Part shown: piece by piece, positions 42,835 through 56,514 of the stretch | How positions within the stretch are numbered: position 1 is the stretch's first letter | Layout of the letters: every line of letters begins with the position of its first letter | From: Thunnus maccoyii | Lineage: Eukaryota; Chordata; Actinopteri; Scombriformes; Scombridae | Direction of reading: 5' to 3' | NCBI RefSeq assembly: GCF_910596095.1 | Contig: NC_056542.1 | Coordinates: forward strand, 29,394,957 to 29,458,956 | DNA: 64,000 nucleotides | The notes under the pieces: generated by a model | Told to the model about the DNA's origin: nothing | Databases searched by the model: none | Seen by the model: the letters and a program-made list of their open reading frames with translations, nothing else | Translations under genes and position numbers: made by a program

Positions 42835-42906
<72 letters not shown>

Positions 42907-44697
42907 ACACTTGCTGAGTTGATGACCGTGGTGGGACCCAGTCTTGACTCATGTTGTCTGTACTCCATTCACAGGTGTTCGCTTTCAACACGGAGGAGGT
43001 CGACAGGGAAGGGTGAGTGTCACGCTGTTGTTTTCACACCACTGGTTTGCTTCAAACTCTTGTGTGTTGCAGCTCACTGCACCACGTGCACCTGTGTCAC
43101 AAGTCCTCTGAGTGGTTTATTTTTGATGATCTGGCCATGCTGAAATACTACTCTGTGTATGTCATGGTTAAATAGATTGGATTCCACTCCTTTTATATCA
43201 CATCTAAGAGAACCGAAGAAGAATAAACACAAAGCTGTAGTATTCCCTTTAAAGCAGTGGGTCCCAAGAAACATTTCAGGGTCACCAGACACTTTTAGAC
43301 TCTAAAAATCTGAAAAAAACCAAGAGGAGAATCATTCTGTGGTTGTTCATGTCCACACAAAGGCCAAAACCTTTGATTAGTGGTGGAAAATAACTTAGTA
43401 CATTTACTCAAGTACTGTGTTTTAGTACAAATTTGAGGTATTGTACATATATTTGCCACTCACAATTATTAGTTACTTTTCAGATTAAGAAATAAAATAA
43501 AGTATTTTAATATTCTAACTGTTGATTAAATTGTCTGCTCTTGTTTTAAATGTGTTATGCACTTAGGGCTGCATTAGTGTGAGAACAATGCTCTATAGAT
43601 CAATACATTATTATTATTATAATAAAAAACATATGATACACTTATATAATATAATGCATGATTATTACTAGTGATCTACCTTAAGTATCTAAAATTCGCT
43701 CCACATTGATAAACTACAACAGTAAAATCCTCTTGCATGTATTTGTTAGTGATAAAACAAACAATATAATATACCATAATAATACAACACTTTAAAAGAA
43801 GCCAGAGTACTTTTACTTTTGATATTTTAAGTACATTTAGCTGATAATACTTCTCTACTTTTACTTAAGGATCTGAATACTTCTTCCACCACTGCCTGTG
43901 ATAAAAGCTCACATGTAGACATTGAATTATAAGTGGTGGCATGTGTCTGTGTGTTCATCAGGAGTGTTCTGATGAAGAGGGTGTCATGTGTTGCTGATGA
44001 AGATATCTGTCCACCTCAGCCCAAGAAGCCCAAAGTGGACCAGGAAAGGAAAGGTTCGTAAATGTCACTTTTCTCTCGTCAGTCCTGAATAAACATTTGC
44101 AGTTACTGTAGATCTGTACTCATTTCTTGTCTTGTCATCAGTTCTGCTGTATGTGAGGAAGGAGTGCGATGAAGTGTTTGATGCCTTGATGCTGCGTTCC
44201 CCAACCCTCAGCGCCTTAACGGAGGCGGTGAGTATCAGCAAAGTGCAGTTTTAGCTGCTGCAGGGTGAAATAACAGGACGTTCGTTGTGCTAAACAGGAC
44301 TAGTTCATCCCAGAACTGTGAGACAATCCTTTATAAATAATGACAGTCCTCAGGGTGCTTCAGCTGGTTTAACTTGCATTGTTTCTTCACTGTTTAACAG
44401 ATCTCAGAGAAATATGCAGTGCCTGTTGACAAGATGGTCAAAGTTTACCAAAAAAGCAAAAAAGGGTGAGTAAAGAGCCAAACTCCAAATAATAAAAAAA
44501 CCCCATCCAAATTAATTTAAGGAAATTAAACGATAGAACTCTTTCTTATCTGCTTCCATGTATTGTCTTTCTTCAGGGTCCTGGTGAACATGGATGACAA
44601 CATCATCCAGCACTACTCCAACGAGGACACCTTCATCCTGGCTATCGACAGCTCAGCGGACTCCCTGCGTGTCACCCTGTCAGAGACAGCCACATAG
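31953..44697 (+). CDS. grhl2: Grainyhead-like transcription factor 2, complete
   Basis: A nuclear DNA-binding protein that controls epithelial junction genes. Exons: 31953-31966, 32718-32904, 33010-33417, 33785-33840, 34819-34975, 35250-35361, 36775-36869, 41228-41386, 41521-41578, 42693-42832, 42975-43012, 43962-44053, 44142-44227, 44401-44465, 44577-44697. All phases agree and give 595 residues plus TAG (human about 625). Landmarks: [20 protein letters not shown] and [20 protein letters not shown] in the N-terminal activation region; the CP2/Grh DNA-binding domain from about residue 235, with [20 protein letters not shown] and [15 protein letters not shown]; an NLS-like [10 protein letters not shown] near residue 495; and a C-terminal dimerisation region ending with [18 protein letters not shown]. 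The first coding exon contributes only 14 nt (MDLD plus two bases), joined to KRLVVVVP as human MSQESDNN joins KRLVALVP. Exon 12 has a weak donor, GTTCGT. The sequence between RKRMKG and KLFKTM is shorter than in human. Confidence 0.95.
31967..32717 (+). other. grhl2: grhl2 intron 1
   Basis: A 751-bp AT-rich intron between the 14-nt coding start exon and exon 2. No repeat or conserved element was recognised. Confidence 0.7.
33490..33722 (-). mobile_element. SINE/LINE-derived fragment in grhl2 intron 3
   Basis: The stretch from about 33490 to GTAGGCCACCACTGCCCTTG resembles dispersed fish retroposon sequence: a 'GGCCTTTCTCAAGGG' segment followed by 'GAACCTACGACCTTCTGGT'. Borders and family are uncertain. 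Confidence 0.4.
33841..34818 (+). other. grhl2: grhl2 intron 4
   Basis: A 978-bp AT-rich intron, with TA-rich stretches near 34150-34190 and 34710. Nothing further was recognised. Confidence 0.6.
34976..35077 (+). other. grhl2: Possible 102-nt in-frame extension of grhl2 exon 5
   Basis: Exon 5 ends at CGG|GTGAGT (34975). A second good donor, CAG|GTGAGG, lies 102 nt downstream (35077/35078), and the 34 intervening codons are open in frame ([12 protein letters not shown]...DSIVQ). Use of the distal site would insert 34 Ser/Thr/Gly-rich residues at the start of the DNA-binding domain. Human GRHL2 matches the shorter form, so the proximal site is taken as the main one. Confidence 0.4.
36112..36655. 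mobile_element. Degenerate 'GTGGAA..AAGTACATTTACT' element in grhl2 intron 6
   Basis: The left part, GGGGTGGAATAAGTACATTT onward, matches the left part of the better-preserved copy at 43378-43894. The right part contains the related GTACTTTTACTTAACTGAAG. Termini are eroded. Confidence 0.45.
37766..38075. mobile_element. 310-bp hAT-like MITE with 8-bp target duplication
   Basis: The ends TAGGGCTGC and GCAGCTCTA are terminal inverted repeats of hAT type. Flanks are ATATGGTA on the left (37758-37765) and ATATGATA on the right (38076-38083), an 8-bp duplication with one mismatch. The interior is AT-rich and noncoding. A diverged relative lies at 59565-59790. Confidence 0.75.
38931..38943. promoter_or_regulatory. 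RFX X-box palindrome in grhl2 intron 7
   Basis: GTTGCCAGGCAAC, identical to the site at 10534-10546 but in unrelated flanking sequence. Confidence 0.45.
39162..39198. repeat. CA microsatellite
   Basis: About 18 uninterrupted AC dinucleotides. Confidence 0.95.
40373..41087. mobile_element. Inverted-repeat hAT-like element in grhl2 intron 7
   Basis: The left end, near 40373, contains CTGGTTCCCAACCAC; the right end, near 41087, contains GGTTGGGAACCACTG. These form an inverted pair typical of a common fish element family. The interior is noncoding. The target duplication was not resolved. Confidence 0.5.
42649..42661. promoter_or_regulatory. RFX X-box palindrome 31 bp upstream of grhl2 exon 10
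   Basis: GTTGCCTGGCAAC, the exact inverse complement of the sites at 10534 and 38931, in different flanking sequence. Confidence 0.45.
42840..42902. repeat. CA microsatellite immediately after grhl2 exon 10 donor
   Basis: About 31 AC dinucleotides starting 8 nt into intron 10, with CA in the sense orientation. Confidence 0.95.
43378..43894. mobile_element. 517-bp hAT-like element in grhl2 intron 11
   Basis: The left end TAGTGGTGGAA and the right end TTCCACCACTG are inverted repeats. Flanks CCTTTGAT (43370-43377) and CCTGTGAT (43895-43902) are an 8-bp duplication with one mismatch. Subterminal 'AAGTACATTTA' motifs occur on both sides. Non-autonomous, with no transposase frame. Confidence 0.75.
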
Positions 44698-45811
44698 CTG
44701 TCATCATATTGTCAGTCAGAGGGGATTGCTGCTGGGTGGAACTGTAGCCATGCTAATGTTGTTAGCAGTATTAGATGACAAAAAATATGTCACTTGAAGG
44801 CCACATAAGAGTCTTGGTAGGGTTTGTTGCTCTACATGGATCATTGGCTAAACTCCATCCAGCAAACGCCTCACTTGCTGCAGCACTTGTTTACTAGACA
44901 ACCTGCTGGAGGAGGAACGCAGGCTTAACTTTGAAAACTTATGAAAGTGCCCAGATTTGTGGCTGGATGGGAAACATGTTTGATCTCTCCTGGCTGACTG
45001 CCTATGCAAGTCTTCACTTCTTGATTCTTGGTGCACCAGAAGAAAGGTCTTTACCCAGTCCACCACAGGGTATCCAGCCAGCTTGCTGTGGTTTCACAGG
45101 AAGAAGACACTACGGTATCTAGTAGTCTTATTGGATTAGCAGAGACTGCTGTTTGCTTCCTCTGCCATCCTCCCTGTTACCTCTTCTTGTGGCGGAAGTT
45201 TTTAAATGACTTGATCAGATGTTTGAAAGGCTCTCGCTACAAAGAAAATCTTTTGCTGACACTAAAAATCCCATGGTAATGGTTTATTGTTTTGTTGTGC
45301 ACTATTATTTTTAGACGTGTCTTGATTCTGAGTCAAAGCAAATATTTAACATACAAGATTCTTCATTAATTCTCAATATTTTTTTTATTGTCGGTCATAT
45401 ATTTTTTTTTACTGTGTACTAAATGTTTCCAATCAGTGCCAGTGAAATACCAGTTAACCCAGGTTGTGATTACATGCTGGTGTCTCAGGATCTATAATTA
45501 CATGAAGCACCATTATGGAACAAGACTGCAGGTCTCCAGGATGCTGTTAAACTGTTTTGCTTCCTCTGCTCGTGTGTTTGTTGCTCTTCATCTCACTGAG
45601 GAGACTGTAATCATTAGTATTTATGACATTAGGACTTCACTTCCATTTACACCATCCTCTTCTGAGGCTATTGAAAACCATCAAAGCTGAACAGTCTAAT
45701 CGCTGGGTTTCAACTCACTGCTTGTGTTTACACCTGATCCTTCGTACACTCCATGCACCATGATGTACAGCCTTTTAAATGAGTCAATAAATATAGTTTT
45801 ATATGCAGTCA
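44698..45811 (+). other. grhl2: grhl2 3' UTR with poly(A) signal
   Basis: About 1.1 kb of noncoding sequence follows the TAG. AATAAA at 45786-45791 is followed by GT-rich sequence, a good cleavage context. The UTR end is inferred. Confidence 0.55.
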
Positions 45812-48800
45812 TTTGTCTCCTCTGATTTATTGTACTTCTGACACCAGTTGTTTGCAGTTTTAGAAGTAATCAAACATTATTATTTTACCCTATATGGTTT
45901 TATGAGTTGTTAACAACAGCTTTATTGTTAATAGATAATGTATAAACCATCGTCAAGAACAACATTTGGGTTGCCAGTTTGTGAAAAATCTGGTGTCTAG
46001 CCATCGATTCATATCTGGTTTTTGGCAATATTTAGTAATTAATGTTAGTACCCATTACTAAATGTGTAGTAAGATTTTAGTCCAAATCATCTGTATCATC
46101 TCATAGAGTTCAGTCAGTCAAAGTTATATTTTTACAATCTGGCAATGCAAAAGTTCTGTGTAAATTAGACTGTTCAAAAGCCTGTTTTTTTCTTAGTTTC
46201 CATTTGATTTACTCTGTAAAATATCTGTGATGATAATGAGTTTTGACCTCTCAGGCTAAATACTGGATGCTACCATACTCTGCATGGTGGAACCTGAAGC
46301 AGGTACTCCTCAGTGCGGGGGGGAGAGGGGGACTTCAACCCCACCTCTGCATGTTTTTTGGGTTAAAGAACAAATGATGAAATCTATTACTTTTATTTAC
46401 ACATAATAGTCTCCTAAAAGCTAGAATTGAACATCACGTAAAGTAAGATTGGTTTCTGTTGATGAAAACTTTTTAATAATATTAATAATATGCCCTTGTA
46501 TAATTTTTCAACTATTCTCTAATCTTTTCTTTTTTGTAAAATATTGGATAAGATCAGACCTTTTGAACAGTTATTCAAGTTCCTTTCTGTAATCCAGGAT
46601 CAAAGTACTTTACACAGACTGCAGCTCAGTGAGACGGGTCACAATGATCTTGTTTCAGCGAGCCAAACTGGCAAAAGGCGTCATTTGACATTACACCTCA
46701 GAAAAACGGCTCTGAAAATCCAAGAATGTCAGTGGGTGGTTTTGGTCAGTAGGGACTTTGACAGTATGATGGATGTCATGAAACTTTGGGTAGACATAGT
46801 TCCCCTGCTGACTTTGATGATCTCCTGACTTTCCTCTAGCGCCACCATGAGGTTGAGATTTTGGATCAGAATGAATTATCTCAAAAACTGTTAGATGGGC
46901 TGCCATGATATTTAGTACAGACATTAATGTTCCCCACATGTCTTGTAGAGGTCATTATGTCTGTGTCTGTGTCTGTATGTCTGAAAAGCCAATGAGATTC
47001 CCTTCATCCTCAGCTGTTCTTTGTGTTTAGTGCTGATTAGCAAAATTTTGTTTGCTAATATGCTAAACTAATGACCTGCTATTAGCATGCTATCATTGTC
47101 ATGATGAGCATGTTAGCATGCAGATGTTAGCATTTAGCTCAAAGCGACACTGAGCAGAGTACAGCCTCACAGAGATGCTAACATGGCTGAAAACATAAAT
47201 TGCAGTGTAAAGTAGTTTAAAGGCAGTGAAATTAGGCTTCACATATCCTCTTACTATATATACATTTAATTTTACAATAAAAAGTGTTTTAACTATTTTT
47301 ATTGGTGAGCATTTTAATATGGTGGACTTAATTTTAGCATTGCTAAAACTAGAACCCAACAGATACTGGATTTTTAAGGCCAATATAGATATCAGTTCTC
47401 TAAAGTTTAAAAAGAGATAATGATATATCGGTTGATATTCATTTTTAGACATAAAAACTAAATATAAACAACATTTTGATTAGAATTGTCTAACTTTCTT
47501 TCTTTTCTTTTTTTTTTAAAGAATTGTGTCAATAGTTTTTGTGCGGGACATCTTACTGTGCTCTCTGGTGCACAAACTGTAATGGTGATGCCGTTAAACT
47601 ATCTTTTGCATTTCTTTACTGATATTTCTGGTACTTATTGGCTGACATATACCAATACAAGTGTATCTGCAAAAAGGCTACAGGATTTACCGGCCTGGAT
47701 TTAACTCAAACCACAATACAGTATAACACAATTTAGCAGACACCACATACATGCTTGCACACAATAAATTGTAAATTTAATTCTTGCCTTTTAAAGTTGA
47801 CCGAAAAACAGAATCCTGTGTTCCAAAACTGCAGTCACTAAATACAGGATACCTTACAAAACCTACAAAATGCAACAATTACAAACATTTTGTTCAACAG
47901 ATAACAATTGTACAGTATAAATTTATACAATACTGTTTTTGTTTTTATTTGGCACTTGACCACAAGATGCTATTTTGTGTTTAACAGAAATGTTACACCT
48001 GATGCAGCTTTTTTTTTGCTTTTGTTTTTTTTTTTTTTTAAAAAAGGAAAAATCATAAAAATACAATAAAAGCAACACATTGTGACAGTATCATTGCAGT
48101 AGTTGTGATTCTTGGTTTTGTTTGTCTGCATCTTTTTTTTCTTTACAAAAAACAGCAGTTATTCAATAAAACATTCAAAGCTTTTCTAATTGGAAAACAA
48201 TGCAATAACTGAAACGGCTTACTCAGCCCTGGGGAGGGCTCAGTTACATTCAGGGGAGGGGCACACTCGTCCTGTTGAGCCTCCTAAAAAAATCAAAAGG
48301 AGGGAGAGCTTTTTTGAGTTTTCTGTGTCAGCTGAGTGAAGCAGAGAAGGAGTGTTCGTGTTAGTGCTAGGATGTTGATACAGTATGTGACATTTTATGT
48401 AATTCTGTAAATTGCTTACATGTTATTTAATTGACAGCATACTCAGAATAGGGGCTATTGCTTAAGTCCTCTCTGTGTATGTACACTGCTTGGTTCTGTC
48501 ACATATACATTATAGCCGTGATTTCATTTATTGAGCTCAACTGAAACAGAAAAAAAAGCTCTCAGCTCTGACTACCCAGCATCCCCAACAAACAGTGAGT
48601 GTGTCTGCATGTGTATAGATTTTTCTGCACGGTGGTTGCCTCGGCTCCTGCTTGCTTTGCCTCCGTGACGTTGTTCTTGTTAACCATTAGATCTGTCAGC
48701 TTCAGCAGTCCATTCGCTGTCAATAACACTGACTACTGGTAGTACTAGCGATGACAATACTTACATACAGAAGCGAGCAGAGCTGGATGGGTGACTGGTC

Positions 48801-49368
48801 ATTCAGTCACTGGTATCCACAAACATACGTAAACACACACATGCGCGTAAGTCACATGCATATGTGTTATTTAGTCTATACCCCCCTGTACTCGACTGTT
48901 CAACGACTGATTCAACATGCGGCACTTAAAAACATCTAAAAGTGAACATGAAGAAGTGTGTCTTTGTTCTTCACATAGTAAATGTCAAAAGAAGAGGAGA
49001 CTGGTTTGCATGCTTGATATCCTGCAACAGCTTAAATTAACAAACAATTTCATTATTTCACAACATTTGTTCTGAAAGTTGAACAGAGCATTCTGGACTA
49101 TCTGAATTTGTTTAACAAATTGAGGTGAACTTTAACATATCTACACTGTACTCATACTTAAAAGACTAGTTTTCTATGTTTCCTTAAGCTAGAGTGCAGT
49201 AATACACTGCCACTCAAAACTCTCTCAGATTCTTACTGATGAAAAACCACTGGAACAGATGATGAATAAAGGGATGCTTCATTACATCAGTGAGACTTCA
49301 CAAAATCAAACTACTGGTTAGGGTGCATATGCATAGTAGCATAACATTACATTTTCTTGTTGCCCCAG
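45812..49368. other. Convergent intergenic region grhl2/ncald
   Basis: It holds a dispersed repeat (about 46700-47200). AT-rich and poly(T) tracts around 48000-48150 could be a distal ncald 3' UTR (minus-strand AATAAA at 47949-47944 and 48532-48527). No coding gene was recognised. Confidence 0.5.
46700..47200 (-). mobile_element. Dispersed repeat copy, inverted relative to 59930-60580
   Basis: It shares, in inverse orientation, segments such as GCTGCCATGATATTTAGTAC with ACATTAATGTTCCCC, and CCTCAGCTGTTCTTTGTGTT followed by TAGCATGCTA-type repeats, with the copy near 59940-60610. The family is a common fish repeat whose class was not determined. Confidence 0.5.
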
Positions 49369-50359
49369 TAGAGCTGCCGCAGTTACTGCATTACCGCCGT
49401 ATCGCAATTACATCACGCCCACCGCAGAGTCAAGCTGATCACAGCTTCACTGCTCAGTGAGCAGCTCAAGTGATGGGACATTAGTTATTCTTTCAGGCTT
49501 GACATAAAGAATAATGTGATGAATGGAGTGCTATGACATAAAGATAGACATTTAGACTATAGAGGCTATAAAGAATAGATTACTAGACGAATAAATGCAT
49601 TTGAAAGGTTTACCGTATTGGTCCGGATATAAGATGTTTTTTTTCCCCTGGAAATACGTCCGAATAAGTGGGGTTGTCTTCTACTCAGGGTCTAGACAAT
49701 TATATGTTCACAATATCTGATTTTCTTTTTGAATAGATAAGGTACCGGTCCTACACATATGATTCATTATGGGTTGTTTGTAGCATTAATGTTGCTAGGC
49801 TAGCGAGGGTCCTGAAGTCTGTCTATAGTGAGTGTGTTACAGTGAGTCAGCCCTAAAAATGTTTTGTTAGCTCAGTTTAACCTGCAGGATTTTTTGAAGG
49901 CTCATGTAATGTGTTTTTCTGCCACGGAGGAAATAAATTCATGACGAGTCTTCCGACGTCTCTGCTGCAGAAAGGGAATATGTCAAGCTGCCAAATACCA
50001 CTGTCACAGATGATAAGGAGCTGAAAAGGACAAACAAGCAGTCTGATAAATGCTAACTGACAGAGAAAATAACTTTTGACTACTTCCAAGAGCCTGGTAG
50101 GAGAATATGAGACTATGTAACTATACTATGATGTAAATTATATTCAAAAAGTATTTTTCCAAAAACAGGTGTTGGAAAAGAGGGGGTGGTTTTATAATCA
50201 GGGTCGCCTTATATTCGGGCCAATACGGTATTTAGGAACCAATTATTTTATAATATCTGAGGTTTAAATTATTTTTTTTTATAGCGGTTACCGCAACACT
50301 TTGAATGGCTTCGCTAATTTGTGCGATAAGCAAAAAAAATCAATTCCGCGGCAGCTCTA
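49369..50359. mobile_element. 991-bp hAT-like element with perfect 8-bp target duplication
   Basis: Perfect terminal inverted repeats TAGAGCTGCCGC (49369-49380) and GCGGCAGCTCTA (50348-50359) are flanked by exact direct repeats TGCCCCAG (49361-49368 and 50360-50367), the hAT hallmark. There is no transposase, so it is non-autonomous. It contains a second element (49613-50228). Confidence 0.88.
49613..50228. mobile_element. 616-bp element nested inside the hAT-like element
   Basis: The left end CCGTATTGGTCCGGATATAA and the right end TTATATTCGGGCCAATACGG form an imperfect inverted repeat (about 18 of 20 positions) flanked by TA on both sides, suggesting a TA-target transposase. The interior is noncoding. 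The family was not assigned. Confidence 0.7.
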
Positions 50360-50531
50360 TGCCCCAGCACAAATTATGAAACAAAGTCTATTGAGTTTGC
50401 AAAATATACAAACACACGTACACATTCTCATAGTAGAAAAGAGGAAACTAAAAGTGGTACTTGTTCTGAGTGAAGGACAAACTTCACCAGTCCTCTCTGC
50501 AGATTAAATAATCTCACCTACAGTATGTCCT

Positions 50532-52186
50532 TTTATTAAACACCATCATGTCTCTCTTTCTCTCTCTCTCTCTCGTTGTCTCATGCACACACTCTGTCTA
50601 TGATACACATTAGAGTGATAGAGGCTCTGTGTCACCCCGGCTGAAGCCTTGAGAGAGAGCCAAGCAAAGACACTGATACAGAGACTCCAGTTTATAACTG
50701 TATATACAACCTACGGTAGACATTTCTTTACACTCTGACATGCTTATAGGAGGACTGAGGGATCCCGGTCAATTACACAATCGGTGGAGTTGGATAACCT
50801 GATGAAGGTTTGGGAAAGTCTTCAGGTTGAGTCTCTGCAGGGGTTTGGAAGGTTTATATAAACTGGAGAATGTGGCTCCTGTGCCCATCTTTGAAGTCCT
50901 CAGTGCATATTGAAGGCCTGTCTTCTTCATCGTCATCAGCTTGTCATTCTTCATCATCAGTCTGCTCCATAGTGGAGAGTTAAGGGCGTTAAGAGTCACC
51001 CAAAGAAGCACTGCAAGGAGACAAGTGAAGGTGACCACATTAGCAGCGATAACAGGTGTTGATATGGTAATTAGACATCACATGCTAAATTTCAGGGTTT
51101 ACAGGTATGATACAATATGACACAGATTAGGGTCGGTTCTCTAAAGGCATCTAAAGACTAAAATGATCTTAACCCATAAATATCAGACCCAGAGGTTATT
51201 TTAGCCTTAATATGCTTTTAGGAAACAGGATCCAGGTCAAGTGCTGCCAGGTAATTTAATGTGTTTTTGTGAAGGGCTCTATCATACATACATAAATTAC
51301 AACAACCATTTTAAAAGGTTGCATCGATCCGTGTTCTTTTCTTCAGGTAAATCTACTTTTGTTTATCCTTTAACATAGGACGTTCACATATTTGAATATT
51401 CATATGCTGAATACATACACTGTTAAATTAATTATATAACTGGTAAATTATTAAAGATGTATCAATTCCCTCTTCCCAGCTAGAGTTTGGCAATATAGAT
51501 AAAATTGCTATCAATAGTAATATATTACATTTTCTGGAAAGTAAAAGAAAGACATGAATGTCTGTTTTTGGCTAATCCAATGACTTGAACACCATCACTG
51601 CAGCAGTGCCTGCACCAGCCTAATACTGTAGATGACACAGCTCAGATTCAAAGTCACAGTACACAGCTTACACAACTCATTTCTACATCATATGTGTGGA
51701 CTTCAGAGAACTTAAATTTTACTTATTTTCAAGAGGTGCAAACAAAGACAGTATTTCTCAAATCCTACACACCAGGGCTTTAAAAATAAGAAGCTTCTTT
51801 GGAGCATGCAACACCTGCTTCAAAATAACAGGTCACCACCTACAAAGTCTCTCATATCAGTCCATGAAATACAGATAGTCCCCTCCCACATGCTGCACAG
51901 TGCACGCAGCCTCTGAATAGATTCCCTCCAGCAGGTGTCTTCACTGCCTGGGAGGCTGTTCGTAGGAGAAACACCTTTGTTCCTGTGGCTGTCCGCCTTC
52001 TGATCCTCACCTTTCCTCCTAATGGACCTTCATAGAACTGACTGTAACAACACCAGTACCCTCACCTCTCCCAACTCACTACACTTTGCTGTTCTAAAAA
52101 TTTTAGTTTCAAGTCTGGTGACATTTGTTGTACTGCAGGTGAAGATGCTGAATGTGAGCCTTACAAGTTGTGTTGATGCCTCAGGT
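50532..52186 (-). other. ncald: Probable ncald 3' UTR (proximal poly(A) site)
   Basis: Noncoding sequence follows the ncald stop on the minus strand. The first AATAAA is at 50537-50532, giving about 1.65 kb. Longer UTRs reaching 48527 or 47944 are possible; the mammalian 3' UTR is also long. Confidence 0.4.
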
Positions 52187-54996
<2,810 letters not shown>

Positions 54997-56495
54997 CTAC
55001 ACGGAGAACACAAGTGGAGCCATATAATCAATGATTAATCTGTAGATCTCCAAATCACCTATTTCCAAATCTGAAGGTACTGTGATGCAAACTGTTGCTT
55101 GTAGGAATGTCACAACTCTGTTATTTTCACTTTTATTTTATATGTTAAAATCTCAAACCAATCATTCTAATCTATATATGTTGACTGGAAGATTTATCCC
55201 TTTATATATGTACCTTTTCATCTTTAAAGCCATTCTTGGTAAACGTCCTGTCTACCTTTATAAAAAAAAACTTTCTCTTCTTTTCTATCATACTAGGGCA
55301 GCAGTTACCAATCCTGGGTGCCTTGACAGGCAAGATCTGTGTGTTTCTATTAACGTTTCACTTCTAAGTTTTATGATAATGTTCAAACAGAAGAAATAAG
55401 CAATAAATATCCAAATCACTGTATTAAAAACCCTGTTAAATATGCAGTTAACAACATGATGAGTTAAAATGATCGTAAAACTCTTTGCAGCTCGTTACTT
55501 TTCTAGATCCACAGCAGTCAGAAATACAGACCAATGGAAAGATTTTTGGAACTGCTACACTAGATCATCTACATGGATGATTTTTAACGCCCCCTAGTCT
55601 GTTTGGAACTTGGCATAACTGCATTTTCATACTACATACACCCTGGGCTTGGAATAATTTACATGCCAAACCTCATTTGGAAATGCTGCCTTTATGAAGA
55701 ATTAAACAGTTAATAGTCACACTTCTGCCTTTTCTAAATGAATTATGTGCATTTTTTTAATGCTGTTGTGTCTGAAATCACTCCCCATTTACTGTACAGT
55801 CTACCATATTTACCCTCTGACATTTTATTTGTGTGTCCAAATTCTGAGTGTAAATTTATGCTCTGTATTGCCCACAAAATCTCACAATAACAATAAAGTT
55901 GTGAAGATGATTCACAAGTGTCCAAAATCTCAATTTACTGCTCATTATATGTTAAACTATCAAGTGTCTTGTATACAGAGAATGATAATGATTGAATAAT
56001 GAATGAAGGAATAATGATTTTGGATGTGTGAACTACCCTACCATTACGGCTATTTTGTAAAAGAGATAAATGTACCTCAACCGACTTCCTGGTTAAATAA
56101 ATGTTAAACAAAAATAAAATCCATAGTTCCAACTTTTTCCACCGATACCAATCCTGATACCTCAATTCAGAAACAACATTTCTGCTGTTCTCTCTAACAC
56201 TGAATGCTTAGGAAATGTTCTGCAGTACTTTTCAGTTTGTCCAGTCACAGCTGCTTCTATTCAGCCTGCTGATCTGAAGAGAAAGAGCAAGTCGTTCATT
56301 TGCTAACCTTGCCCTGCTGACAAGTGTACTACGGTGGAGTCAACAAAACAAAAAACACTCTATTCTACATCCACAATGCTCTCTACGACTGTGAAAGTAT
56401 AATACCAGAGATCCAGGGAGGCAAACACACAGGATCTTATGTAACATGTCCCTGTGACATTCAATCTACTGATATAAGTAACATTTATTCTGCTG

Positions 56496-56514
56496 CTAAC
56501 CCTAACCCTAACCC
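56496..56514. repeat. Interstitial telomere-like repeat
   Basis: Three copies of CTAACC in tandem, CTAACCCTAACCCTAACCC. Too short to indicate a chromosome end. Confidence 0.85.

Noticed and set aside
42840-42902. Regular short repeats considered as a CRISPR-like array
   Set aside because: Simple dinucleotide repeat with no spacers, in a eukaryotic intron.
50769-51038. 89-codon minus-strand ORF in the ncald 3' region
   Set aside because: Lies downstream of the ncald stop in presumed 3' UTR, with no recognised family.
56496-56514. Telomeric repeats considered as a chromosome end or fusion scar
   Set aside because: Only three units inside an ordinary intron.
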